Positions 24,441-32,765 of a stretch of DNA of 64,000 nt are shown piece after piece (position 1 is the stretch's first letter; the number at the start of each line of letters is the position of its first letter). The notes beneath the pieces are model-generated. The model ran no database searches and was not told where the DNA came from. It worked only from the letters and a program-made list of their open reading frames with translations. The stretch is from Streptomyces finlayi (lineage in GTDB: Bacteria; Actinomycetota; Actinomycetes; Streptomycetales; Streptomycetaceae), in assembly GCF_014216315.1 (NCBI RefSeq), contig NZ_CP045702.1, forward strand, positions 4,278,001-4,342,000, read 5' to 3'. The position numbers and the translations under genes are program-made.

Positions 24441-24690
24441 CTACTTGCCAGTTCCGCTGAGGTGAGCCGCCCATGGGTAGTAAACGTAGTCGAATGCTGA
24501 CGGCGCCCCGGTGATCTTGCTCCCGAGCCGCACGTCGTTCGTCAGCTGGATGCCGGAGAACATCGGATTCATCTCATCGTGCAGCTTCTGCTCCATCTGC
24601 ACGACCAGCTTGGAGCGGGCGCTGTCGTCCTTCGTGCCGATCGCTTTGGAGTAGAGCCCGTCGATGCCGCTGTAGCCGGACTGGTTGAAG
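24441..24690 (-). pseudogene. C-terminal remnant, probably of a solute-binding protein
   Basis: About 80 residues read in one frame to the TAG at 24441-24443: NQSGYSGIDGLYSKAIGTKD, a Lys/Glu helix (LVVQMEQKLHDEMNPMFSG) and the end YVYYPWAAHLSGTGK. The pattern looks like the C-terminus of a family 5 peptide-binding lipoprotein of an ABC importer. There is no start codon; upstream the frame runs into the LRR gene. It appears to be a gene 3' end left by a rearrangement. Confidence 0.4.
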
Positions 24691-24693
24691 GTG

Positions 24694-25637
24694 CCGCAGG
24701 TTCCGCAGCCGGCCGATGGACTCGGGCAGCCCGGTCAGCTGTGCCCCGGCCAGGGTGAGTTCTTCGAGGGAGGCCAGCTCGCCGATCCGCGGGTCGATTG
24801 TCTTGAGCTCGGCGTTGCCCGCCAGGGAGAGGACCCGCAGATTGGGGAAGGAGAGGAGTTGCTCGGGGAAGTGCCTCAGCTTGCGTTCGGACAGGTCGAG
24901 TTCGGTCACCTCTTCCGCCCGGCCCAGCAGCGCGTCCAGCTCCTCCAGGGTGGCCAGGTGGCTCGGCCGCACCCCCGCCCGCAGCACCTGCCGCCCCTCG
25001 CGCAGGGCCTCCTGGATCTTCCGCGCGTCGGCCATGCCGTGGTCGTCGAGGAGCTCGGGCAGCAGGACGGCGTCCAGGGCCTGCGGCTGCTCGGCGAAGA
25101 CCAGGTTGAAGTACAGCATGCCGATGACGAGTTGGGCGCGGGTGCGGCCGCGCACCGTGAGGATGCCGCCGTCGTCCCCGTGCGAGGTGCAGACGCCGCC
25201 CGCCACCTCCAGGTCGCCGTGCACCACTACGTTCGGGCAGCCGGACAGGAACACGTTGCGGGCCCGCAGACTGCCGCTCACCACGTAGAAGTTGCCGCCG
25301 CTGTCGTCCCACCAGTCCAGGTCGCCGCGACGGTGAGATCACCGTTCACGATGGTGTTGTACGGCACCCAGTCGCTGTCGCCCTCCGGCTCCAGATGACC
25401 CGTGACGTGCAGACCACCCTCGTACAGCCTGATCTCCTGATCTCCTGATCTCCTGATCTCCTGCTCGCCGGCGAAGTCGGCGTACGGGTAGCCGACGTCG
25501 GCGGAGACCCGGAACCGCTGCTCCGCCTCCTCGACGGTGATGACGCGGTACCCCGGCGGTGCGTGCACGGTGGTCATCGGGATGGACGCCGGATCGCTGA
25601 TCCGAGGCTCCTCGTGGGTCATCTGCGGCTGCTCCAT
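24694..25637 (-). pseudogene. LRR plus polymer-forming (bactofilin-like) protein, broken
   Basis: The gene starts at about 25637 (MEQPQMTHEEPRISDP) and shows an N-terminal domain with NTIVNGDLTVA. A single-base loss near 25326 then shifts the frame; translation in the next frame continues DLDWWDDSGGNFYVVSGSLR with beta-helix-like strands (VVVHGDLEVAGG, ILTVRGRTRAQLVIG). Leucine-rich repeats follow from about 24990 to 24694 (LDLSERKLRHFPEQLLSFPN; IGELASLEELTLAGAQL). The LRR end is cut off and joined to an unrelated gene end. An 8-bp tandem repeat lies in the N-terminal part. It resembles the downstream ankyrin protein in its central domain. Confidence 0.65.
25429..25460. repeat. 8-bp tandem repeat (CTGATCTC) x4
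   Basis: Four perfect copies of CTGATCTC sit inside the broken LRR gene and encode a locally repeated peptide (QEIRRSGDQEIRLYEGG). Three extra units add 24 bases and so keep frame, whereas gain or loss of one unit would shift it. Confidence 0.85.
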
Positions 25638-25746
25638 GGGCGACGGGTCTGACAGGGGGGCGAATGCGGTGGGGAATGAGGTGGCCGGCGTATGGCACGC
25701 GGTGGGCTGTCGCGCCCGGCGGATGCCGTACCGGGGGGCCGCTCGT

Positions 25747-27216
25747 TCAGTGGCCCTCGGGAGCCGCGTCCACGCGGAAGACGGGCAGCCCTTCGCTCAG
25801 CCGGGTCATGAGCAGCCTGCTGTCGAGCATTTCTTCGTCCTCGTCCTCGTCGGCGGCGAAGACGTCGTCCACGAGGAGTTCGCGCAGCTGCTCCTGTACG
25901 CCGTCGCCGTACCCCTGCTGGTAGTCGTCTTGGTCGAAGTAGAGGTCCGCTTCCACGGTCGCGATGGTCTCGTGGTCGTCCTCGATGACCAGGCGGGCGT
26001 GGATCCTGCCTGCCTGGAGCGTGTGGTCGTTGTAGAAGCCGTAGACGACCTCTGCGTGGATGTCACCGCATTTCACGTCGCCGTCGGTGAACACCCCGCG
26101 GGCGGTGACATCGCCGCAGACGGCCACGACCGAAGCGGGGCCGCAGTCCGCCAGCACGCCCTCGACGGTCAGTGAGCCGGTCAGCACGAAGGGCGCAGCC
26201 ACACGGAGATGTCCCTTCACCACCAGGTCACCGTGGTGGAAGAACGGCGTGTCCACGAGCCGGTCACCGAGCAGGGTGCGGGTGGCCCCGGTGTCGCCGA
26301 GGGCCTTGGCGCACATCTCCGGTACTGAGCCGAGCAGGTCGGGGTCGATGCCGTCACTGAACCGGGCGGCGAGCTCCTGGTAGCTGTCGAGGTCCGGCTC
26401 CACGAGCTCGGCAAGCCAGCCACTGTCGTCGGGGATCCCGGCGGCCTCGCATACCGCGGCCCGCTCGGCACGCATCACCCCGGCCACCTGACGGACCGCG
26501 CCCATGTCGATGGGCAGCGGCCCGCCTTCGACGACGGGGTAGCGCACCCGCGCGGGGGCGCCCGCCGCCTTTAGTACGGCCACGGTCTCCGCCTGTGCCT
26601 GGCGCTCCGCGAACCCGAGGGGCGTCCGGCCCAGGCCATCGACCGCGGCGGTGTCGGCGCCGCGCTCCAGCAGCAGCTTCACCAGCTCCGGCCTGCGCGA
26701 ACGGACGGTCGCGTGGAGCGGGGTGTCACCGCGGTCGTCGACCGCGTCGATCGGTGCGCCGTGGTCGAGCAGGAACGCGTAGACCTGCTGGGTCACGTCA
26801 CTGTGGTGGGCGAGCGATCCGCCGGTGCGCAGTCCGCTGGGGCCGTCAAGCCGGGCACCGTGCTCCACGAGCAGTGCCAGCACCTCCACCGAACGCCGCA
26901 CCCGCTGTGCCTCCGCCTCCGCACCGCTGCGCGCGACGACCCATCCAGCGGGCGTGACACCCTTGCTGTCCGTGGCGTGCACATCGGCGCCGCACTCCAG
27001 CAGCGCGCGTACGACCTCCAGGGACGGCAGCGGGCCATCGCCGTCGTACGGCGCCTCCACGGCCCGGTGCAGCGGGGCGGCCCCCTGCTCGTCGCGTGCC
27101 GAGACATCCGCCCTGTCCGCGATCAGGGAACGGACCAGGGCTGCCCGATCCGAGGCATCGCCGCCATGGGCAGGGGTGACAGCAGCAAGAAGGGATTCAC
27201 TCATCGATTCACTCAT
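25747..27216 (-). CDS. Ankyrin-repeat protein with polymer-forming-like domain
   Basis: 489 residues from ATG 27214-27216 (a second in-frame ATG lies 12 bases on). Residues about 30-220 contain ankyrin units, for example GAAPLHRAVEAPYDGD, GDTPLHATVRSRRPELVKLL and GRTPLGFAERQAQAETVAVL. A linker leads to a strand-rich domain at about 330-430 (GDLVVKGHLRVAAPFVLTGS; VVAVCGDVTARGVF) similar to bactofilin/polymer-forming proteins and to the neighbouring LRR protein. The end is very acidic (FAADEDEDEEMLDS). There is no signal peptide. Together the two neighbours look like variants of one scaffold with different recognition repeats. Confidence 0.75.
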   Translation of the reverse strand: MSESMSESLLAAVTPAHGGDASDRAALVRSLIADRADVSARDEQGAAPLHRAVEAPYDGDGPLPSLEVVRALLECGADVHATDSKGVTPAGWVVARSGAEAEAQRVRRSVEVLALLVEHGARLDGPSGLRTGGSLAHHSDVTQQVYAFLLDHGAPIDAVDDRGDTPLHATVRSRRPELVKLLLERGADTAAVDGLGRTPLGFAERQAQAETVAVLKAAGAPARVRYPVVEGGPLPIDMGAVRQVAGVMRAERAAVCEAAGIPDDSGWLAELVEPDLDSYQELAARFSDGIDPDLLGSVPEMCAKALGDTGATRTLLGDRLVDTPFFHHGDLVVKGHLRVAAPFVLTGSLTVEGVLADCGPASVVAVCGDVTARGVFTDGDVKCGDIHAEVVYGFYNDHTLQAGRIHARLVIEDDHETIATVEADLYFDQDDYQQGYGDGVQEQLRELLVDDVFAADEDEDEEMLDSRLLMTRLSEGLPVFRVDAAPEGH

Positions 27217-27359
27217 AGTGAGGACCGTAGGACGTACCTCTGACAGTGGGCCGGGCCTGCCGGCCGACCGGCCCTTCACCACGTAGAGCACATCAAAGTC
27301 GGCCGTAGGCCGCGATCAGGCCGGTTCCGCGAGTTTCCGTAGCCGATTGGGTAGTTCTA

Positions 27360-28270
27360 CTGATGCTCTCGCCGGACGTAGTAGGGGAATCCCCCGTACT
27401 CGGCCGCATGGCCGAGGTCGGGACCGGGGAGGGTCCGGGGCCGGTAAGGGAAGGACGATCGGTTCGCGCAGGGCACCGCGTCCCGGTCATATCCCGTTGG
27501 GGGAACGGATCCTCCTGCCGGGCGCGGTCGAGCACTTCGCGCAGGAACTCCACGAAGGTGATGCCGCCGTCCATCCGGTCGGTCCGGGCCTTGTCGTGGT
27601 ACCAGACGTGGACGCGGTCGTCGTCCTCGGGAGAGCGCAAACGGTATACCGGTGCCCGGTACGCACGTCGTCGATCTCCAGTTCCCGCAGGGCGTCTTCG
27701 ACCATGACCGCGGTCTCCTGCCGCAGCCCTTCGGTGTCCATCCGCCGCGCACGGCCGTGCCGTGCCGAGCCCGGGCTGTCGAGGAGGGCGACCGCCAGCC
27801 GCCCCACGTCCGCCCGCAGTCCAGGCCGCTCGGCGAGTAGGGACTCGAGTACCTGCCCCTTCTCGGCCGCAGTCAACTGACCGTCGTGTCCGGCGGATCG
27901 ACCGTGTCCGCGTCCCGCGCAGGAGCCGGCGCCCAGCGGAGACCGGAGCGATGGCGTCGAGAGCGAGTGCCACCGCGTGCGGGCAAAGCGTGGTGACCCT
28001 GGCATCCGCGCAGTGGCATTCGCCGGTCAGACGGCGGTCGACCAGGCCCACCCAGACGTCGTACGTTCCATCGTCCGTGGTCACCGAGCCGCTCGCGCCG
28101 CCGTCGGCGGCCACGGTGTCGGAGACCGTGGCCGCGTCCCGCGTCCCGCAGCCGCAGCCGCGTCCCGCAGCCGCAGCCGCTGCCCGGCGCGGAAGGATTC
28201 GTCGGTCGTGGACGTCTTCACGGCTGTCTCGTTCACTACCGCTGCCATGTCCGCCATGCAACAACACCGC
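27360..28270 (-). pseudogene. SWIM zinc-finger protein, decayed
   Basis: A CxCxnCxH SWIM motif is visible (GECHCADARVTTLCPHAVAL) after the strand YDVWVGLVDRRLTG. Conserved-looking segments continue in different frames: LTAAEKGQVLESLLAERPGL and MVEDALRELEIDDV in one, DRVHVWYHDKARTDRMDGG in another. One shift falls in a repetitive GCAGCC tract at about 28150-28190. SWIM proteins bind DNA or protein. This copy cannot make a full product. Confidence 0.6.
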
Positions 28271-28393
28271 CACCGCACGACGCTACCGCGCCCGGTGCCA
28301 CGGGGGGCATGACGGTGCGAGGCGTACGGCCAGGCAGGACAGTGGCCCGGGTGGGAGGTCTGACAGGATCCCGGGGCGACCCGTTTCCGCTCC

Positions 28394-28860
28394 GTGCACA
28401 CTGATCATCTGCGCGATATGCCGGCCCAGGCCCTCGCCGACGTGCTCCGGACCCGTCCCGATGTCGCGGCCCCACCACTGCCCGGACTCCCCGAGCACCT
28501 CGCGGTCCGGCTTGCCGATCCTGACCGTGTCCAGGCCGCCGAAGAGTGCCTGGGCCGCCCCGAGGCGCAGGTGCTCGAAGCTGCCAGGGCCTGTGCCGCC
28601 GAGATCGTGGCCCCGCGCGCTCCCACCGGCAGGAGGCGTCGTCCATGGATTGACGATGTCGCACGGCGACACGGGCACATTCGCGCGGCCAGCGCACCCA
28701 GTTGACTGTGGAGCGAGGACCAGGCGCTCATCTCGGAACTGTCGGCGAACCGGGCGCTGGCTTCCCTGGGACTACGCCGGATCGCCCCGACGGCGCTGCT
28801 CGGCGCGCGACCGCTGGGAGAGGCACCGCTCAGCGCCATCCGGAATGATTTTGCGGGCCC
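28394..28860 (+). pseudogene. Remnant of a helicase-associated-domain protein
   Basis: The 5' part reads MPAQALADVLRTRPDVAAPP ... LPEHLAVRLADPDRVQAAEE, the pattern of the N-terminus of actinobacterial helicase-associated (XPB N-terminal-like) proteins. Further on a different frame gives ALASLGLRRIAPTALLGARP, matching the C-terminal portion of that family. Nearly the whole middle is missing, so this is an internally deleted relic abutting attachment site C. Confidence 0.45.
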
Positions 28861-28889
28861 CTCGTATGCGTAAGTCTCGGGTTCGAATC
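28861..28889 (+). repeat. Attachment site C: degenerate tRNA-Thr copy
   Basis: CTCGTATGCGTAAGTCTCGG then GTTCGAATC: it keeps the anticodon loop/stem and most of the T-arm but has a one-base loss and diverges after the T-loop. The preceding 40 bases (GGCACCGC ... ATGATTTTG) match those before site E, not those before A and D. Confidence 0.75.
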
Positions 28890-28974
28890 TTCCTGTTCGG
28901 CCAAAGCCCAACTGGTCCGCGCCGGTGCACCGCGTCAGACATCTCATCGGAGGTGGGGAAGGCCGGCATTCTCA

Positions 28975-29391
28975 TCAGTCGGCGCTGCCTGGCGGGACGA
29001 CCCATTCGGTGGGTTGGCCGGTGAGGGAGGCGATCATGTCGAAGTCTCCGTCGTAGTGGAGGACCGTTCGCCGGTTCAGTTCCGCTGTGGCGGCGATCAG
29101 CAGGTCGGGGAGGGACAGAGCGCGGTGGAAGCCTGCATTGAGGGCATGGCGCTGGATCTCGAGAGCGCGGGTGAAGGTGTCGTCGTCGGTGCGGAGGTAG
29201 TCGAAGGCGTGGAGCCAGGTGCTGATCCGTGTTGCTTCTGAGCTGCCCCGTGCGGAGTGGATCATCTCGAACTCGGTGGGCTGGCATACGGCGAGGAGGT
29301 AACGCTCATGCAGGGGCTTGAGCACCTCCTTGACACTCGGTTTCGTCCAGCGGGCGAGGGCGGACTTGTCGATCAGGTAGCGGTCCCGCAT
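28975..29391 (-). CDS. vapC: PIN-domain toxin, VapC family
   Basis: 138 residues. PIN-domain acidic residues are in place: Asp in YLIDKSALARW, Glu in QPTEFEMIHSA, Asp in LSLPDLLIAATAEL and Asp in VLHYDGDFDMIA. VapC toxins are Mg-dependent ribonucleases cutting tRNA or rRNA. The start overlaps the antitoxin stop (TGATG), giving coupled translation. The operon is probably autorepressed through the palindrome at 29678-29718. Confidence 0.85.
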   Translation of the reverse strand: MRDRYLIDKSALARWTKPSVKEVLKPLHERYLLAVCQPTEFEMIHSARGSSEATRISTWLHAFDYLRTDDDTFTRALEIQRHALNAGFHRALSLPDLLIAATAELNRRTVLHYDGDFDMIASLTGQPTEWVVPPGSAD

Positions 29392-29645
29392 CAGGCGGCC
29401 TGGCCCCCGCTGTGGTCACCGTGGTGCTTGAGGGAGCCGTCGGCGTTGCGGGGGCCGGTGCTCTCGACGATCTCGCTGAAGTCGAGCTCGCCGGCATCCA
29501 TGGCGTCGAAGAACTCCTGTCGCAGGTGTCGCTTGACGGCGTCTTCCATGGCGAGGCGGACGGCTTTGGCCTTCGTTTTGGTCCCGAAGATGCGCATGGC
29601 CTCGGTGACCATGTCTTCATCGAGGTCGATGACGGTTCTGGCCAT
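29391..29645 (-). CDS. vapB: Ribbon-helix-helix antitoxin, VapB family
   Basis: 84 residues. The N-terminus MARTVIDLDEDMVTEAMRIF followed by TKTKAKAVRLAMEDAVKR is the usual strand-helix-helix of VapB antitoxins; the rest binds the toxin. ATG 29643-29645 has AAGGGA upstream. A perfect 10-bp inverted repeat 33 bases upstream is the likely operator. Confidence 0.85.
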   Translation of the reverse strand: MARTVIDLDEDMVTEAMRIFGTKTKAKAVRLAMEDAVKRHLRQEFFDAMDAGELDFSEIVESTGPRNADGSLKHHGDHSGGQAA

Positions 29646-29677
29646 GTGGATGGTCCCTTCGCAGCTGCTCCTGTCAG

Positions 29678-29718
29678 TGAAACGATACCATTTATCGGCT
29701 ATGGTAGATATCGTTTCA
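29678..29718. promoter_or_regulatory. vapBC operator palindrome
   Basis: TGAAACGATA (29678-29687) and TATCGTTTCA (29709-29718) are perfect inverted repeats, with additional CCAT/ATGG half-sites between them. Location directly upstream of vapB fits autoregulation by the VapBC complex. Confidence 0.75.
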
Positions 29719-30021
29719 AGCGGAGGTCTCGTCGCGGATGGAGGCTGCGGCGTTCGTGGTGAAGTGCCGCGTGGTCGCCCCTTGGGGGAAATGGACAGTC
29801 GTCCTCATGCCGGCCTCCGTCCCTGCCAGGGGTCTCGTCAGAAGCGATGGGACGGCGAGGGGTAGCCAGCCAAGCAGCCCGGCCGGTGGACAGCCGGTGG
29901 ACAGACGCCTTTGGACGGTGCATCAGGGGGTAGTGCAGGTAGACCTGTTACACGTGGCCTGATCAGGAAAAACGTCACTGGGCGGCACAACGGGGCACCT
30001 CGCAACATGATCGCTCATGGT
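29719..30021. other. Right arm of the island before site D, non-coding
   Basis: About 300 bases with no gene. The right half is related to 23930-24057 and probably represents a conserved arm with integrase or excisionase binding sites. No other feature is recognised. Confidence 0.5.
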
Positions 30022-30065
30022 CTCGTAATGCGTAGGTCTCGGGTTCGAATCCCGAAGGCGGCTCC
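30022..30065 (+). repeat. Attachment site D: 3' half of tRNA-Thr(CGU)
   Basis: Identical to site A from the anticodon loop through the acceptor strand (AGGCGGC, T, CC), with G replacing the final A. The preceding sequence is also shared with site A: ATGATCGCTCA-GG directly, and CCTTTGGAC-GTGCATCA and CTGATCAGG further out. Confidence 0.9.
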
Positions 30066-30069
30066 GTTG

Positions 30070-30104
30070 AAGCCCCAGGACTCACTAACCGTGACCTGGG
30101 GCTT
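30070..30104 (+). terminator. Terminator following attachment site D
   Basis: Stem AAGCCCCAGG (30070-30079) with CCTGGGGCTT (30095-30104), 15-base loop, followed by TTGCTTTTAC. It also faces the end of the integrase remnant on the other strand. Confidence 0.75.
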
Positions 30105-30110
30105 TTGCTT

Positions 30111-31120
30111 TTACTGGATGCGGCGACGACGCCGAGCGCGGGCCGCGCGAGTGTCGACGGTCTCAGTTCTGGTCTCAGTGGGGCCCGGATCCGGCTTCGT
30201 TGGCGAGGGGACGAAGAACTCGCCCATGCGACGCATGGCGTCCTTCGATAGGTGAGACCGCCCCTTCACGTACCGCCGGGTTTGACTGATCTGGGTGTGC
30301 CGAAGGATCTCCATGATCGTGGGCATGTCCACCCCCAACTCGTTCAGGATCGTGCCGGCCGTGTGGCGACTGCCGTCAAACAGGCGGCGGTCGTCGATAC
30401 CCGCTTCCCCAAGCAATTGCTTGAACTCTTCGTAATCGGCGCGTGGGTCGAGGGGGCGCCCATCCGGCCGTGAGAACACGACGTCCTACTCCTGCCACAG
30501 CTCGCCCGCTGCGGCCCGCATTGCCTCCTGCCGGGCCCCGTGGTCGTGAAGGAGGGAGATGAAGACTGGCGGAATCGGGACAGCATTCCGGCTCTTCTTT
30601 GTCTTGGGGCGCGTGAAGACGAGACCACCCCCCTTGCGCTGCGGGCACGCGCTCGCATGGCTCGTGCACGTCTTGGGGCATGGCTTCGGGCAACCGCGCT
30701 TGTAGCCCTTGTGCGTGGTGCAGGCCGGCGGGCATGGTTCGAAGCGGTGAAGGCGCGCGCCGCAGACGTGAGCCCCGCCGCAGCCGTGGCGCCAGGTGAG
30801 GCGCTGAAGCTGCCACTCGGGCCGGAAAAGCTCCGCCTCCAGGTCCACGTACGACCACCGCAGACCGAGGGTCTCGCCCTGCCTGAACCCCATGCCGACG
30901 CCCACGATCCACCGCATGAAGGTAGGACGCTGAGCGGCGGCTTCGAGGAACGCTTTGGCCTCTTCCTTGGTGAAGGGATTGGCCTCCGTCTCGTCGACGC
31001 TCGGGGGATCCACGAGGGTCGCGACGTTCTCAGCGATGATGCGGCGGCGGTGGGCAATCTTGAGAGCCCTGGACAAGATGCGATGCCGTCGAACCTGGCT
31101 GGCACGCCGGTTGCCTCGTC
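30111..31120 (-). pseudogene. int: Tyrosine integrase, 5'-truncated and with an amber codon
   Basis: The catalytic domain is recognisable: first catalytic Arg in GVGMGFRQGETLGLRWSYVD, and then the typical Streptomyces integrase insert rich in Cys (CGGAHVCGARLHR ... CPKTCTSHASACPQ). The C-terminal HxxR/Tyr region is GSRHTAGTILNEL ... TQISQTRRYVKG. An in-frame TAG at 30486-30488 (GELWQE, stop, DVVFSRPDG) splits it. The N-terminal arm-binding and most of the core-binding domain before RHRILSRALKIAHRR are missing. It lies 46 bases from site D, oriented towards it, so it is the former integrase of the third island. Confidence 0.85.
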
Positions 31121-31223
31121 CAGGGAGGGAGCATGCCATGTCGTCATTGCGTGTGACATAGGAGGAACATAGAGACGGCCCGAATACTGGGCGGGCTGGC
31201 ATTCACCGCTTCGATGGGATGGC

Positions 31224-32282
31224 ATGAACCCGAAAAGACGCAACGTCACGTTACTGGCCGCGACGTTCCTCGCCGCCTCCGCAGTGACTGGCATCGCACC
31301 GTCCGCCCAGGCCGCCCCTCAGGCCGCTGCCCAGGCCTGCGCGTACAAGGCGACCCACCTGCCGGTGCCGGAGGGCATCAAGGCCGGGGCCGTGACGGCG
31401 ACGGCCGGGGCCGGACTGTACGCGGGGGAGGTCGAGTTCCCCGGGGAGGACTCGCTGCAGCATGCCGTCCTCTGGTCGGGCGGTAAGGTCACAGACCTGG
31501 GGCCCGCGGCCGGCGCCGACTTCGACCTCATGATCAGCGACGTGAACACCAGGGGCACCGTCGTGGGGCAGGGCGCCGAGATCACCGGTGTGACGGAGGG
31601 CTTCCCGTCCTGGTCCTGGTTCCCGGTCGTCTCCCGCAACGGCAAGCTGGAGAAGCTTCCGGTGCTTCCCGACACCCACGACGTGCACACCAGCGCGATC
31701 ACGGAGAACGGGGACATCTACGGCCACGGCTACGGCGCCGACCCGAACTACACCGAGGTCTACAAGTGGCCGGCCGACCAGCCCGGCACCGTGGTCAAGC
31801 TGCCCGGGCTCCCCCGCGGCAGCCAGGTCGAGGGCGTCGACAGCGACGGCACGGTGGCGATCACGGTCGTCGACAACCGAAAGGGCACCTGGCTGCCGTA
31901 CCTGTGGAAGGACGGCGTCGCCAAGCAGTTGCCGATCCCGGCGGGCGCGGCGCACGCCCAGGTCACGGGGATCTCGAACGGCTATGTCATCGGTAAGGCC
32001 TTGACCTCCGACTTCGACCCGTCCGCCGTCCTATGGAACAAGGACGGCAAGGCGACGGCCCTGCCGACGGGGCAGAGCGCCTCCGCCATCAACAGCCAGG
32101 GCCTGATCCTCGGTACCGACAAGAAGCTGGTTCCCAGCCTGTGGCAGCTGACCACCGGCGTGGGGGCCGCCCCGAGCGACGGCATGTTCTACGCGCTCAC
32201 CGGCGACGGGACGCTGGCGGGCGCGAAGGCCCGCACAGGCAGCACCTTCCCGCGGTTCCCGGCCGTGTGGCGCTGCAGCTGA
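31224..32282 (+). CDS. Secreted HAF-repeat-like protein
   Basis: 352 residues with a clear signal peptide (MNPKRRNVTLLAATFLAASA ... AQA, cleavage near residue 31). The mature part has repeated beta-rich units: an alternation of AVLWSGGKVTDLGP, EVYKWPADQPGTVVKLP, PYLWKDGVAKQLPIP and AVLWNKDGKATALPTG, each followed by a segment with a Gly-Asn/Asp turn such as ITENGDIYG. This is the pattern of HAF-type extracellular repeat proteins, probably forming a propeller. The function is unknown. It is terminated by a hairpin at 32298. Confidence 0.7.
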   Translation: MNPKRRNVTLLAATFLAASAVTGIAPSAQAAPQAAAQACAYKATHLPVPEGIKAGAVTATAGAGLYAGEVEFPGEDSLQHAVLWSGGKVTDLGPAAGADFDLMISDVNTRGTVVGQGAEITGVTEGFPSWSWFPVVSRNGKLEKLPVLPDTHDVHTSAITENGDIYGHGYGADPNYTEVYKWPADQPGTVVKLPGLPRGSQVEGVDSDGTVAITVVDNRKGTWLPYLWKDGVAKQLPIPAGAAHAQVTGISNGYVIGKALTSDFDPSAVLWNKDGKATALPTGQSASAINSQGLILGTDKKLVPSLWQLTTGVGAAPSDGMFYALTGDGTLAGAKARTGSTFPRFPAVWRCS

Positions 32283-32297
32283 TCTGCACCACCACCA

Positions 32298-32330
32298 GAA
32301 GGGCGTCTCGCCGGTCGGCGGGCGCCCTTC
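32298..32330 (+). terminator. Hairpin after the secreted protein gene
   Basis: GAAGGGCG (32298-32305) pairs with CGCCCTTC (32323-32330); the loop contains a further CCG/CGG pairing. It is 16 bases after the stop codon. Confidence 0.65.
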
Positions 32331-32376
32331 GCCGTTCCATGGGCCCGTTGTTGCATGTGCTCACTCCACGAAGCAG

Positions 32377-32416
32377 TTGACACCTCGCTCTAGCACCTGC
32401 AAGTATTTGTTTGCAG
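32377..32416 (+). promoter_or_regulatory. Promoter and operator of the ArsR-type gene
   Basis: A consensus -35 box TTGACA (32377-32382) is followed after about 17 bases by the palindrome CTGCAA-N8-TTGCAG (32397-32416), which would overlap the -10 region. The gene begins 14 bases later behind AGGAGGGG. Autorepression by the ArsR-type product is a likely reading. Confidence 0.55.
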
Positions 32417-32429
32417 ATAGAGGAGGGGC

Positions 32430-32765
32430 ATGGAGCTTTCCGAAGTGACGGGTGACCGGCTGGTGCAGATCCTGGCCACGCTCGCCAACCCGCACCGGAT
32501 GCGCATCCTGGCCACCCTGGCGGGCGGCGAGGACTACGTGAGCCGGCTGGCGCGCAAAATGGGGATCAGCCGTGCGCTGCTCCAGGTCCACCTGCGCAAG
32601 CTGGAAGCGGCAGGGCTGGTCACCTCGAGACTCGTGCTCTCCGAGGACGGCAAGGCCATGAAGTACTACGACATCGAGCCGTTCTCGCTGCACCTCACGC
32701 CCGAGGCCCTCGCAGCGGCCGCGCTCTCACTCACCGCTGACCAAAGTAAAGGAGACCGTAAATGA
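32430..32765 (+). CDS. ArsR-family winged-helix regulator
   Basis: 111 residues. The winged-helix core is VQILATLANPHRMRILATLA, then MGISRALLQVHLRKLEAAGL (recognition helix) and a wing with SRLVLSEDGKAMKYYDI. There is no cysteine metal motif, so it is not a classical arsenic or zinc sensor. The ribosome site is strong (AGGAGGGG). It overlaps the following membrane coiled-coil gene by four bases (ATGA), suggesting that the partner controls or signals to it. Confidence 0.8.
   Translation: MELSEVTGDRLVQILATLANPHRMRILATLAGGEDYVSRLARKMGISRALLQVHLRKLEAAGLVTSRLVLSEDGKAMKYYDIEPFSLHLTPEALAAAALSLTADQSKGDRK

Larger units (their letters stand above)
24103..30065. mobile_element. Decayed second island of the tRNA-Thr array
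   Basis: This stretch is bounded on the left by the tRNA-Thr 3' copy ending at 24102 and on the right by the copy ending at 30065. Both copies have related 5' flanks. A degenerate copy at 28861-28889 lies inside, so it may be composite. Most genes are broken (LRR protein, SWIM protein, helicase-associated remnant). Only the ankyrin protein and vapBC look intact. I see no integrase or conjugation genes, so this is best read as remnants of older insertions trapped in the site. Confidence 0.55.

Noticed and set aside
23959..24474. A 171-codon minus-strand ORF crossing the tRNA copy, with the peptide SRLRDSNPRPTHYE
   Set aside because: That peptide is the well-known artefact of translating a tRNA 3' end; composition is not protein-like and it spans a terminator.
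28405..28947. Minus-strand ORF through site C and the helicase-associated remnant
   Set aside because: It also translates a tRNA remnant antisense (FEPETYAYEGP); no ribosome site; overlaps a better sense reading.
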